Part shown: positions 36,428 to 47,661 of the stretch, piece after piece
Numbering within the stretch: the first letter of the stretch is position 1
Layout: each line of letters opens with the position of its first letter
Assembly (NCBI GenBank): GCA_009731375.1
Contig: BJOX01000177.1
Location: 269,744-329,506 of the forward strand
Reading direction: 5' to 3'
Source of the DNA: Paulinella micropora
Lineage: Eukaryota > Cercozoa > Imbricatea > Euglyphida
Length of the DNA stretch: 59,763 nucleotides
The notes under the pieces: model-generated
The model's input: the letters and a program-made list of their open reading frames with translations, nothing else
What the model was told of the DNA's origin: nothing
The model's database searches: none
Translations under genes and position numbers: made by a program

Positions 36428-39400
36428 TTATGGGTTTTGAAAATAGTTTGGATTGTATCTATAATTATTATATTCGGCGCCAAATGGTTGGGGTGGTGAA
36501 GCATAATTATAGAAATAAGGAGAGTAAGGACTACCAAAAGCATAATTACTTGGAGGATTGAGCGGTTTAAAATCCTTTCTTTCTGGACGAGTTTGAACTT
36601 GTCGCGGGATTTCAGCAGAGAAGTTTCTAGTTAGTTTTCGTTTCATTTTTGGAAACTCTCTTTTGTCTCTCATTCTGGTCTGGATGACTGCTCTATTGTA
36701 TCTATTCAACATAAAGTGATTATTTGTGTTGCCATAACGTGTGTTATCTAGTGATTCAAAATCATTCTTGGTGTCTAGCATGCGATCGCGTCTTAGTTCG
36801 TTGCCTTTAATAAGTGGGTTTGTTTGCGAAGTGCCGATACCTCCATTTTGGTCGCTTGGCATTAGAAAACGAATAAGTGCTAACATATCTTCTCTTTCAT
36901 CGGCGGGAGATTTCCCCATAAGTTTATCAACCAATTTATCAATACTTCTCATGCTATCAACCATGGCTTGATTTGGTGTTGTTGCTGGATCTGGATCATC
37001 TGAAACTTTGTATTCTTTCATCATTTCTTTGAGTTTTTCATCTTTAACTTTCTCCTCCCAGAATGGGAGTCCCTGCTTTGCTCCACTTTTATAAACATGT
37101 CCTTCATACTCTGGTTGTGGATTTGGTGGTGCTGGTGCTTGTGTTGTTTGCGGTGGCATGGTTTGCGGTGGCATGGTTTGCGGTGGCATTGTTTGCGGTG
37201 GCATGGTTTGCGGTGGCATGGTTTGCGGTGGCATGGTTTGCGGTGGCATGGTTTGCGGTGGCATGGTTTGCGGTGGCATGGTTTGCGGTGGCATGGTTTG
37301 CGGTGGCATGGTTTGCGGTGGCATGGTTTGCGGTGGCATGGTTTGCGGTGGCATGGTTTGCGGTGGCATGGTTTGCGGTGGCATGGTTTGCGGTGGCATG
37401 GTTTGCGGTGGCATGGTTTGCGGTGGCATGGTTTGCGGTGGCATGGTTTGCGGTGGCATGGTTTGCGGTGGCATGGTTTGCGGTGGCATGGTTTGCGGTG
37501 GCATGGTTTGCGGTGGCATGGTTTGCGGTGGCATGGTTTGCGGTGGCATGGTTTGCGGTGGCATGGTTTGCGGTGGCATGGTTTGCGGTGGCATGGTTTG
37601 CGGTGGCATGGTTTGCGGTGGCATGGTTTGCGGTGGCATGGTTTGCGGTGGCATGGTTTGCGGTGGCATGGTTTGCGGTGGCATGGTTTGCGGTGGCATG
37701 GTTTGCGGTGGCATGGTTTGCGGTGGCATGGTTTGCGGTGGCATGGTTTGCGGTGGCATGGTTTGCGGTGCTGGTGTTGGTATTGGTATTTGTTTTCTTG
37801 GCACGCTTGCATCCCTCAATTCTAAATCCTCTAATTGCTTCATTTGGTCTGGTGTCAATTTACCCCTCACTTCTTCGTAAATTCTCTTATCCAAAATATC
37901 ATCTGCGTCTGCTACGTCTGATATACTAGCACCTTGATTTAGTGCTTGTTTGATGGCCTCTTCCCATCCAACTTTTGGATCGTCATAATTAGAAATTTTA
38001 ATTTTCTTTCCAGTTTTCGCTCTCAACGATTTAACAAATCCCTTTAAATGCCTCGTTTGGGCGCCTTTATCATCAAGTATAGCCAAGTTATTGCCCAGTC
38101 CGATTGAATCAAAATTGGGTGCTACTACCATATTGTCTGAGTATGCGATCGGGACTTCAACACTAAGATTTATATCTTTTTCTATACTTGGTGGAATATC
38201 TTTTATGCTCTGTGTATTTATTTTTTCTATAAAATTATTAATTGTAGTTTCATTTGCTGGTGCAATAAGAGAATATCCTTTCACACCATCCGCTTTTTCT
38301 TGTGATTTCACCATTTGATTAAAACCATCAACGAGTTCCGCATATTGTTTATTAAATGTAGCAGAATTCACTGCTTTATTTACTTTAAATGTCGCATCCT
38401 TGTCAAAACTGCCCACATTTTTTATGATACCAATCATGGACATCAATGTTTTATCTACATCGCCTATAAATCCATTATACTTCGCATCTGGAGGAGTGGT
38501 TTTGATAGTTTTCCAAAACTTCATTGCATCCCAAAAAGATACTCCACCGCGTGCTCTCCCCTGTGCTTCCAAGGCCATTCTAGATATATCCGCTTTTGAA
38601 AACATTGAGTTGTAATTGTCAAAAATACTCTTAGCAACTTCGGCCGTAGCCAATCCATTACTCGTTAGATAATCACTCATATTGGTAATTCTTTCAAAGT
38701 ATCGTTTATCGGCAAAGTCTTGGACATTCTTATCGCCAGTAGCATACAATAAATCATGTTCAAAAGCAACTAAGTCCAAAGCATCTGCTGGTAGAATGTA
38801 AGGAAATTTGCCACGAGTTCTATCTTCTAATTGAAGACGGCTTTCCACTCGTGTGCCCCCACCATTATAATTACTTCCCTCGGTATGAATTCGTTCTTCT
38901 TCCAACTTAATGAGAGCATCTGGTTGAGCAGACCATGTTCTATATATTTCTCCAAGTGCTTTTCCAAGACCGAGAACCGTCATAGTCTCTACGCCTGTTT
39001 TAAATGCGCCCCACGCATTTAAAGACATTATTCCAGTGGCTAATCTGCTCGCATATTCTCTTAATACATAATCACCTATTCTTTGCTGTCCGCTTGCGAT
39101 TAAACGAGGATTAGGCGGAGGCAAACCCTCTGGCACTTCATTTCTTGCTAGTGCCAGCAAAAAGGTATTGAGAGCATCTGCTCTTCTTCTTCCAAGTAAT
39201 CCAACATTCATTACACGTAGTTGTGGATTGTTGGCAATTAATCTCAATATCTGCCCCCACGCTAGCCTTCTCACACCATATCGCCCAACACCTGTAGCAA
39301 GGTTAAGTAATCTATTAAGTCTGGGACTCATAATTATCTCTTGAATACTTCTAATAATAGCATTAACAAATCTTTCTACACTTCGGGGGTCATCACCTAT

Positions 39401-40070
39401 TCGTGGCACAAGCATCTTGTGTTCGTCGCCTATCTTTGCTTCTATTGAAGCATCATCTGGGTGTTTTCTCTCCCACTCTTCTCGGTTTTCTTTCCATTCC
39501 TTATATTCCTGCTCCGCTTGCGCTCTATCCTCTCTTCGTATTACGCGAGTTTTGTCCGCTTTGCCTTTGTTTTTCATATACGTTAAACCCTTATCGGTTA
39601 ATCGTTTTAAGTCTTCTTCTTTATATTCTTGTTTTACCAATTGTGCTATATCACGCTTCATTTGCTGGATATTGTCTTCTATGTGCGTTATATCATATTT
39701 ATCGGTAGCCATTGCTAATTTTCGCATTTCAATCATTTGTTCGTTCATGGGGGCAGTTCCGTGTTTTCTTTCAAATTCTTTCATATCAACGCCGTCATCT
39801 TGGAGGTGTGCCTTCAGTTCGTCGTAATTCATATTTACATAAATACTTCGCTTATTGTCCAACGCACTAATCCTATCTTTCAAATCCTCCATAGTATTTC
39901 CCACTCTTGTTGAAGCATCCAACAATCTCCGCTCTAAGCCTCTCAAGGGCTTGATTATTGATACCTTCATTAACGTCATCAATCCAAAATTGGTCTGCTT
40001 CATCCAACAAATACTTATGTTCGCGTCTAATTTCGTTATAATACGCAAAAAATGGTTTTTCGTGTGGCAT
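36428..40070 (-). CDS. Giant virion protein with PLA2-like domain and MPPQT repeats
   Basis: More than 1200 residues. The natural N-terminus is probably MPHEKPFFAYYNEI at 40070 in another frame, with one frameshift near 39925; the long frame itself opens at 40048. A helical charged region (about 40-215) is followed by a segment with YNGGGTRVESR and PADALDLVAFEHDLLYAT and ADKRYF (about 400-460). This resembles the phospholipase A2-like domain of parvovirus VP1 proteins, with the catalytic HD dyad and a Gly-rich calcium loop. About 41 repeats of MPPQT (15 bp each) come next, then a Tyr/Pro/Asn-rich tail. It may help pierce host membranes, as the lipase could in PLV-1. Confidence 0.65.
37150..37772. 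repeat. 15-bp coding minisatellite, about 41 units (MPPQT)
   Basis: Unit on the plus strand ATGGTTTGCGGTGGC. Units are almost identical; one (near 37187) has a silent change. The unit length keeps all six frames open, so several false reading frames overlap it. Confidence 0.95.
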
Positions 40071-40094
40071 TTTTTTTATCCACTATAATATAGG
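40071..40094. promoter_or_regulatory. Short divergent promoter region with TATAATATAGG
   Basis: 24 bp separate the minus-strand giant gene start (40070) and the plus-strand gene at 40095. CACTATAATATAGGATG fits the start-proximal box seen in both elements. Confidence 0.45.
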
Positions 40095-40307
40095 ATGGAA
40101 AATAAAAAAGAAAAAAGCAAAGACGAACGACAACTTGAAGAGTTGGAACGGCTTGGAAAGGAAATTGACCAAATCCGCATCACTCAGAATTTAGTGAATA
40201 GAAACCCTAACATTTTTAGAAAACCTGAAAATATACTTTACCGCTTACCGCTATCAGATAAGCAACGAGAAGCAATTTATAATAATATAATTAAAGAAGA
40301 GGGATAA
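40095..40307 (+). CDS. Small charged helical protein
   Basis: 70 residues: a Lys/Glu-rich helix (ERQLEELERLGKEIDQI) then RKPENILYRLPLSDKQREAIYNNI. It ends 3 bp before the Cys-rich gene. No family recognised. Confidence 0.55.
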   Translation: MENKKEKSKDERQLEELERLGKEIDQIRITQNLVNRNPNIFRKPENILYRLPLSDKQREAIYNNIIKEEG

Positions 40308-40310
40308 TAT

Positions 40311-40562
40311 ATGTTGTTAATATTGTTATTCGTGGTATCTGCTATTTCGCGGACTGCCTGCGACTTTTACTCGCGATACTCAGAAAAAAAGAATGAATCG
40401 TGTGCTTATTGTATCCAGAGCGGGATTAACTCAAAATTCAAATGTATTTACAAACCGATGTCAGACTGGTGCGTTGGATGGGATGAAGCACTACCTTTAA
40501 TGTGCTCAAATGATGCTATGTGGTATAAAATACATTTGTATGAATGCTCACTTCTTACTTGA
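40311..40562 (+). CDS. Secreted or membrane-anchored Cys-rich protein
   Basis: 83 residues with the signal MLLILLFVVSAIS, then ACDFYSR, ESCAYCIQ, CIYKP, DWCVGW, LMCSND and YECSLLT. Most positions match the PLV-1 protein at 6915-7148, with an insert of about 6 residues (INSKFK). It overlaps the opposing membrane-protein gene at its 3' end, as in PLV-1. Confidence 0.75.
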   Translation: MLLILLFVVSAISRTACDFYSRYSEKKNESCAYCIQSGINSKFKCIYKPMSDWCVGWDEALPLMCSNDAMWYKIHLYECSLLT

Positions 40563-40911
40563 AGAAGGAGAAGGAAGCACGATGCCGATTAAGAGTGTAA
40601 GGATACCTACATATACATTAGCCTGCTCACAAGGCATGTTATTTTTAGCGAGTTTTATTAAGCAAATCGTGATGATTGCTATTATAATCATCATTTGAAA
40701 TAGATACTTAATCATTCGGCTGTCTGTCGGTCTGTTTTTTATACAACAACAATTCCAGTTATCTTCCAATTCGTGCTCTATTTTTTTTCCTCAGTCTTTA
40801 GTTCTACTTCAAGAACACGNNNNNNNNNNCGAGATTTTAATTCTGGAGTTAGTTCGCCATCCATATCCATAATAGGTGGTGGTCTGTGAAGTCTAGTCGT
40901 ATTATTTGACA
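40548..40911 (-). CDS. Small two-helix membrane protein, gap and frameshift
   Basis: Start ATG at 40911 (MSNNTTRLHRPPP), then DMDGELTPELKSR up to the gap 40820-40829. After the gap the frame changes at a run of eight A's (near 40785), and the intact remainder reads MEDNWNCCCIKNRP to PSPSSSKK with two hydrophobic helices. It is about 80% identical to the PLV-1 protein at 6585-6929 over the last 70 residues. The start overlaps the fibre gene stop by 10 bp. Confidence 0.7.
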
Positions 40912-43900
40912 TTTTCTCTAATTTCTTGTAGTATATTCATGAGATTTTTATTTTCTTTTTCTAAATTAACTATCTTTTCTGATAATTGTTGAACGGCCTT
41001 AATTAATGGTGCGATAAACTCTGAATAACCTATACCATAACCGACATCACCACTATCAATACATTTAACATCTTCTGGATTAACACTCACACCTTTCAAT
41101 TCGTATTCTTTTCTTTGCTTTGGACAGGGAACCATAATTGTTTCTTTTATAAAACCGCCAAAATCTAGCATATCCATTTCTGTTAGTATTTCTTCTAATT
41201 CCTGTGCTATTAAGCCAGTCCTACATTTCTTGTTGTCATCAATCATACGATAGCAAACTGGATTTAACTTATTAATAAAATCTAAGCATAAGCATTCCTT
41301 TATATCTTCTTTTTTTCTCCTGTCTGAATATTGAATTGGATTAGACAATACCCATAATTGCACATCGCTCGCTCTTAATGACATNNNNNNNNNNCTGCCT
41401 ATCGCTTGCTCTTAATGACATTAAAGCAGTATTTGAATTATTCTCCCATATGAACCCACTCGTTGAAGAACCATTCACTCTAAATCTAATAGCATAAGAA
41501 GTTAATCCTCCGCCTCCTCCTGCTGGTGCTGTTCCTCCACTTAATNNNNNNNNNNTCCGCTGAATTCTCCCATACAAAACCCATCGTAGCATCATTAGCC
41601 ACTCTAAAACGAAAAGCATATGAACTAAAATCATTTCCTGAAACAGCCAAACCATTTGCCAAACTTCTAGTATTTGCAGCCCCACCAGATGCCGCATAAA
41701 TCCCCCAACTCGTATTAGTCGTATCCCATAGAAATATTCCTTTTGCATTTGTTCCGTCTGTTTGTCCCTGAACTCCTATTTTCGCTCCACTAGCATTCGT
41801 TACTGATGTTAGTGTGCCAGTATATGTAATCCCCGCACTCGCAGTTAACAATCCTGCTGTGCTTACATTCATCGCCTCAGACCATGTTATATTGCTTGAT
41901 GCTGTTATTCCTGATTTATAGTTAAAAGCAAGTTTGTTTGAGTTTTTGTATATTTGAAAGTTTGAACCAGAATTACTTGATTTCCAGTTTGAGCCGTCAT
42001 AATAAGCATCAAAACTTAAGCCTATATTGTCGTGTGCCCAGTTCAATAATTGAAATGTTGGATAAGCATCCGCCGTTGTTATTGCTTGTAAGTGTGCTCC
42101 TCCGATATTTGAAGCCGTTCCATATAATTCTAAACCACCTGTCGCCCCTGCGCCTTTCGTTGTATTGCCTATGATTATTGGTTTGCCTGATGCTGTTGTT
42201 ATTTTGTCGCTCGCCGCCAATGTTGTTGTAGTCATACCAGCAGTTGCCGTTAATGTAGTTCCCGTTATTGTTCCACCATTTGTTATGTTGTTTGAGTTCA
42301 TATCCAAAGCACCATAAAATCGCATACCGCCAGCATTGTTAACACGGACAATGTCAGACGAAGCACTTTTATTGTCCAAAAGTTTTGAAATATAAAGTCC
42401 CGCCCCTTTTACATCAGATGCTACATTCGTAAATACATAATCTCGTTGGTCTGCGGTTCCACTTGTAGCAGTATTTAGAGTAAATAAGAAATACTGATAA
42501 TCTCCTAATGACTGTGAAAAGAATATATCTCCTCCATTTTGGTTTAATATCCTCGCCCCATTATATGTTATATTTCCGCCATTAGTAATAGTTTGATTAT
42601 TAAAATCGGCGTTGTTCGTTAAAGTTAGATATTTTATCGTAGTGCTTGCCCCATTAAATGTTTTACTTCCTCTTATGGTTTGGTCTGTTGTTAGTTTCAC
42701 ACAATTGTCATCCAGATATTGCCTATTTACCGCTTCATTCGCATTTTGTGGTGCTCCTAGATTAACAATCCGACTACTATTACAATCTAAGCCAGTAGCA
42801 TTAAACCACGAAACAATCGTCCCGTCAATAATAAAACTTATTTTTTTCGCAGAAATTTCAAAGTTGTAATATGTTGCCGTGTTCATATCCAAACTAGCTA
42901 TTGACCCGATATTACTGNNNNNNNNNNTATATTACTGGTAGAATTGAAAACGATAAATGGGCCCTTTGTTGTTGAATTGATTGAATTTCCCGTTATTTCA
43001 ACACCACTGCTATATGTATTGATTCCTGCTATTGTTTGGTTTCCTGTTAGTTTCACATTTTGCCCGTCTAATGTATCCACATAACTTTTGTTTGCTCCGT
43101 CCGTTGTTGCTGATGGTGTAGCTAAGTTTGCTATTTCGTTGTTATTCAAAGATAGTGTAGTGCCAGTTGCGGTTATAATTAAAGTATTACCCGAATATAA
43201 CTCAACATACGAACCCGTTATTTGTATCGGATACCAAGTCGCTGTTGCAGTTTTTTGTGCGGCAATCATTCCTATTTTTGTATCAAATGCTATACCGATG
43301 CCGTCAAAAGTAGTAGGATTGGACGAACCACTTACTTCCAAAGTTGATGTAAATTTTTTATTCCCCGCTATGGTTTGGTCTCCTGTTAGTTTAACGACAG
43401 AAGTGTCAAGAGTAGAAACATCCACGCCATCAACAAGATTAACATTTGTTATGCTTTGGCTTTTCATATCAATACCCGCACTAGCATTTATTATACTGCC
43501 AAATGTTTTTATTCCTCCTATGGTTTGGTCTCCTGTTAGTTTAACCACCGAAATATCAAGAACAGAAACATCAACACCATCAACCAGATTTACATTTGTT
43601 ATGCTTTGCCCTCCCATATTTAATCCCGCATTTGCCGTTATTAATCCACTCGCCGTTATTGCTTTCGCGGTTAATAAACCTGCTGTGTCAATTTCCAGAG
43701 CAGTGTCCCATGGAACAACATCCCCAATGATGCTCCCAATACCATACAAAAATCTAAATTTATCATTAACTTTCGCGATCGCAAAACTTGAAGTCGCATA
43801 ACTAGATTCCCATCCGTTAGAGTCCATATAAGCATCAAAGGCCATACCCACACTACCATGTCCTAAATTGACTAACGAAAAAGTAGGATAAATGTCTTCT

Positions 43901-44612
43901 GATGTAATTGCTTGCATGTGCGCACCACCAGTTCGGTCGCCATAATTACCATACAATTCCAATCCACCAGTCGCACCTATTCCTTTTGTTGATCTACCTA
44001 CGATTATCGGTTTCCCATACCATGTTGATATTTTATCCACGAAATCCTTATTCCCCGTTATTGTTTGGTTTGCTGTTAGTTTAACCACCGAAGTATCAAG
44101 AACAGAAACATCAACACCATCAACAAGATTGACATTTGTTATGCTTTGCCCTCCCATATTTAATGTTCCCGTCATATTGAAAGCACTATCTAATCTCAGA
44201 TAAGGTGATGTTGTATTTCTCCATTGCACTGTGCTGTAATAAGCAATTGATTGCTGTTGGGTGTGCCCGTTATGACTACATCCGTTAATTTATCCAGTTC
44301 AAAATCGCTTATATAACTTGAATTTAATGTAGCAAATGAAGTATTACCCAACCCATCCGTTTTTAATACTTGGTTCGCCGTGCCGTCCGCTAATGGTAAA
44401 TCGTATTCGTTATTAATTGAGACATATCCGCTGTCAGATATCAACAAAGAAGAGTTATTATTTCGCGACGATATCGTTATGTCGTCAGTCCTTGCTTGTA
44501 TTGAGTTTGCTTCAATATGATCGCCATATAATACTCCATCAACTTCTAAATCCTCGTCTATTATCACAGAGCCGTAATAGTGATATGCCCACGGATTTCC
44601 TAAATGGTTCAT
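40902..44612 (-). CDS. Long trimeric fibre protein, PLV-2 version, fragmented by gaps
   Basis: The start at 44612 gives MNHLGNPWAYHYYGSVIIDED, unlike PLV-1. From LTDVVITGTPNSNQLLI on it matches the PLV-1 fibre: VDVSxLDTSVVKLTGDQTI repeats, GIFLWDTTNTSWGIY, and the S74 chaperone YSDRRKKEDIKECLCLDF with LIAQELEEIL, then a coiled coil. The frame breaks near 44235 at a short T run. Assembly gaps lie at 41385-41394, 41546-41555 and 42918-42927, with the flanking sequence duplicated around at least two. The true gene is likely intact or nearly so in the organism. Confidence 0.78.
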
Positions 44613-44661
44613 ATTTTAATTCTATTATTTTATAATATAAGATATATATATAGTTTAAAAA

Positions 44662-44784
44662 ATGAATATATTCGGCCGATCGCAAGAACAGCAATCAATT
44701 GATACGAAAACTATCGCAATCACTGCTACCCCGACATTAACAAGAAACATTCAAAATGCGTATGTTGGTCTCGATCTTAGGTAG
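44662..44784 (+). pseudogene. Truncated start of a surface-protein gene at PLV-2 right break
   Basis: The first codons (MNIFGRSQEQQSIDTK) resemble the start of the gene at 30859 (MNLFGQST). The frame ends at a TAG at 44782 in sequence that no longer looks viral, so the break lies near 44760. It shows that the element continued to the right originally. Confidence 0.55.
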
Positions 44785-44829
44785 TGGATGGAAAGTTCCA
44801 CATTCACTACTCTTTGCACGGGCGGTTAT

Positions 44830-44954
44830 GGTACATACATACATAGATACATACATACATACATACATACATACATGCATGCATAGATACATACATACAT
44901 ACATACGTACATACACATACATGCATACATACAGACATACATACAGACATACAT

Positions 44955-44985
<31 letters not shown>

Positions 44986-45028
44986 TACATACATACATAC
45001 ATACATACATACATACATACATACATAC
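44830..45028. repeat. CATA microsatellite in the first intron of the multicopper oxidase
   Basis: Read on the minus strand, the intron starts GTATGTATG directly at the exon end, so the splice donor is the first repeat unit. Confidence 0.8.
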
Positions 45029-46027
45029 CTCAGCACGACTGCCCACATTCAACATGATGCCAGCCACCCGGCGCGGTCCATTATGAACCCACACGCCATC
45101 CTTAGCCAGCAGATGCAACTCGCAAGCCTCAACGGGCTCGCCCGTGTCCGCAAGTCCCAGTCCAAGCACGGCGCTAGACTGCGTGGCCACGTAGACCAGT
45201 CGCAAGCGTGTCCAGACATTTGCGGTTAGTTCGAAGTGTGGTAAGGTCTGTCTGTTGATGAGATAGAAAGGGAAAAGCGTGAGAGCATTCCACACCCGGT
45301 CGCCCGACTGTTGCGCCATCACCATGAGCAGGCGGGGGTCATAGTGGTGGATCTGCAGCAGCAGATCGGGCATGCTGCTGTACATGGCAGGAATATTTTC
45401 CAGCTCTGGATCTTCTTCGATGAGAATGGAACCCCAAGCCCCACCTCCTGTTTGCATAGCTGAGCTGCCGTGCGAATGAGGATGGTACCATGCTAGCCCG
45501 CTCATGTGGTCACAGTGTATGCGATACGGGTAGGACTTTCTGCCTTGTGGGAGGACGTGATCGAGCACAAAGTCTGCGCCTAACTGAGCGCTGACATGCA
45601 GCCCGTGCGTATGAATATTGGTTGCGTTTGGATCTCGTTGCTGGTCGTAGGTTGGATACGAGTAGGTGGGTTCAGGCTCGAGGTTGTTGATCAGGTTGAT
45701 GCGGTATGTGAGGCAGCGTCGCACTAGCAACGGGGGACCCGGAAGGGTTCCATTGATGACGCGGGTCGAAAGAGTAGCGGAAGTCAGCAGAGGGCAATCA
45801 TTCGCGTATATAGCTCCGCTGGTATGGTTCCAATGCAAGCAGAATATGCGCCTGTATTCATCCGAAAAAGGAGAGAGCTGCAGAGCATCTACACTTAGCG
45901 TAGTCGTAGTCGACCACACTTCTGTTTCTTGTATATTACCATCAGGTCCCGGCAGAGATTCGGTGGTGCTGATCCAAGTGGCTCGACATGCTGCTGCAAG
46001 AGCCAAGAAACTTGCCCATCCACGCAT
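45029..46027 (-). CDS. Host multicopper oxidase, first exon only
   Basis: A signal peptide-like start (MRGWASFLALAAACRATW) is followed by the first cupredoxin domain. Copper ligands are visible in NIHTHGLH (about residue 140) and WYHPHSHG (about 180), with GGGAWGSILIEEDP behind, and a second-domain start with FELTANVWTRLRLVY and IMLNVGSRAE. The exon ends in GAG followed by a GTATGT donor (phase 0). The C-terminal third domain with the T1 copper site and HCHxxxH motif is not in the window. The enzyme would be secreted and oxidise phenols, metals or similar substrates (laccase-like). Confidence 0.8.
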
Positions 46028-46082
46028 TCCTTGTAAAGAAAAAAGCAGTGAAAAACGCTGTGTGAATCAGGGTCGCATAACC

Positions 46083-46148
46083 GCGAAATATTTTTTGCTG
46101 CGCAAGCTTGCAAAAACTTTATTTCACGCATACCAAACATCTCATGAG
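46083..46148. repeat. Hairpin repeat copy 1
   Basis: Contains TTTGCTGCGCAAGCTTGCA and ATTTCACGCATACCAAACAT; matches 46549-46626 with some changes. Confidence 0.6.
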
Positions 46149-46548
46149 TCTCTCTCCCTGTCTCTCCTAGGTCTTGTGTAGTTCCAACACAAATGACAGC
46201 CTAGATTGTGCGCATTGTGCGCATTGTGCAGACATTGTGCATGGAATATGTGTGATTGTGCGTGACGTCGAGATGCATTAGATGTATAATTGTGTGAGTT
46301 GTGAAATGTATAGGTGTAAAGTATTTCTCATCCATCACTCACCACCCCAAAGCGAAAGACATCATATGAACGGGAGGGCGGGTGGGAGTCTTTGAGTGCC
46401 TATGCACTTAGAAAGCACTTTTATCATGTATAAAAAATGCAAAATCTGAAGGTGTCAGAGTGTCTTATTTCGAAAGTTCAGAGAGGAAATGCAACGAACT
46501 CTCTGCCACGTTTTTGCTTCTCTCTAGTGCAGCTGGGCCGCCTTGGGG

Positions 46549-46626
46549 CAATTTGGTATTCGTGAAATGACGCTTTTGCTGCGCAAGCTGCAAAAACTTC
46601 ATTTCACGCTTACCAAACATCCCATG
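46549..46626. repeat. Hairpin repeat copy 2
   Basis: CGTGAAATGA at one end and TCATTTCACG later form an inverted repeat around GCTTTTGCTGCGCAAGC. The size and foldback are MITE-like. Confidence 0.6.
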
Positions 46627-47404
46627 AGGAGAGCCAGGTCAGGACTGAGCTGAAATGCCACTTTTCCTTGGCCCTTTCTCAATTGAATGCTAATTTTCTT
46701 AGAAAAAGGCATCCGTGAGAAAATTATCGGTAATTCTCAGAAAAAGGAGAAAAACGAGAGATGATACACTATTAACAAAATTTTCTAAGTGATCAGAAAT
46801 GTAAAAAAAAAAGAAAAAAAAACTATTCTTTATTTTTCTATCGTCTCTTTCTCATTAAACCTTGCTTACTGTAAAAATAAAAATAAAAAAATAAATAATA
46901 ATAAAAAAACTATCTTCTAGTCTCTTTCTCTTAAAAATAAAAATAAAAAAAACTCTCTTCTGGTCTCTTTCTCTTTTCCTTTCGTCTCTGCCTCCAACTT
47001 TTCCCCCTCCATTTTCATGAGGTATAGGGAAAGTGGGGAAAGAGAAAGACGTGAGGGAGGGGGGGGGGGGGGGGGGGCCCCCAANNNNNNNNNNCCCCAT
47101 CATTATCATCTCCTTCACCAACATCATCGTCACCTTCATTTTATTAAACATCTCCATCATCACTACCGTCACCACCATCATCGATCTATCATCTCCTTCA
47201 TCAGCATTACTGTCACCTTCATCCTTTTAAACATCATCATCATCACTACCGTCACCACCACCTTCGTGACAATCTTCATAATCCTCTTCACCACTTTTAT
47301 CATCACCATCATTTCTCATACGGTTACCATCAACTACATTGTCTATTGTCCCTAATAATTATCTTTATCAGTCTTACCTTCTTTATCATCATCATCATCA
47401 TCAT

Positions 47405-47641
47405 TGTAGGCATCACCCCCCGGATAGCCGGTAAAAAATACCTTTTCCTGGTGACAGGTGCACCAGCTTGTTTTTCAGTATTATTTGTCCTGATTGGATC
47501 TGATGCAATTTATTCCTGGTCTGTTGCAGTTTTCCTTTTTGGCTTCACTGAGCTAATATAACGAGACATCATTCTCATCTTTTGAGGACTGTGTTTGGTT
47601 GTATTACAGACTTTTTATGAGCTATCGCTGGGGGCATTACA
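47405..47641 (+). repeat. 5' LTR
   Basis: 237 bp, TG...CA ends. About 24 bp (around TCTGTTGCAGTTTTCCTTT) are missing from the 3' LTR; otherwise there are scattered substitutions, so the insertion is not very recent. Confidence 0.9.
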
Positions 47642-47643
47642 TT

Positions 47644-47661
47644 TGGAGTCCACATCACTAG
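47644..47661 (+). other. Primer-binding site candidate
   Basis: TGGAGTCCACATC begins 2 bp after the 5' LTR. TGG pairs with the CCA end of a tRNA. Confidence 0.5.

Larger units (their letters stand above)
26646..44760. mobile_element. PLV-2: second Polinton-like virus, right end truncated
   Basis: The unit contains a penton, a double jelly-roll capsid protein, a packaging ATPase, a fibre and a telomere-resolvase-like recombinase. The left end is a large palindrome. On the right, the sequence stops inside the start of a gene near 44760 and changes to host microsatellite, so the right terminus is missing. No polymerase, integrase or protease was recognised. There are five short assembly gaps. 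Confidence 0.85.
46028..47404. other. Host intergenic region
   Basis: Contains the presumed promoter of the oxidase gene, a GCGCATTGT repeat (46201-46230), two copies of a hairpin-forming repeat, T/A-rich runs (46800-46960), a G-run next to a 10-N gap (47085-47094), and CAT-rich sequence before the LTR. No gene recognised. Confidence 0.6.

Noticed and set aside
37021-37929. Open frames on both strands across the 15-bp repeat (HRKPC-, AVAWF-, CGGMV-type)
   Set aside because: The repeat length is a multiple of three, so every frame stays open. Only the MPPQT frame connects to conserved sequence on both sides.
45666-46181. Plus-strand frame over the oxidase exon
   Set aside because: Antisense shadow of the copper oxidase, whose copper-ligand motifs are clear on the minus strand.
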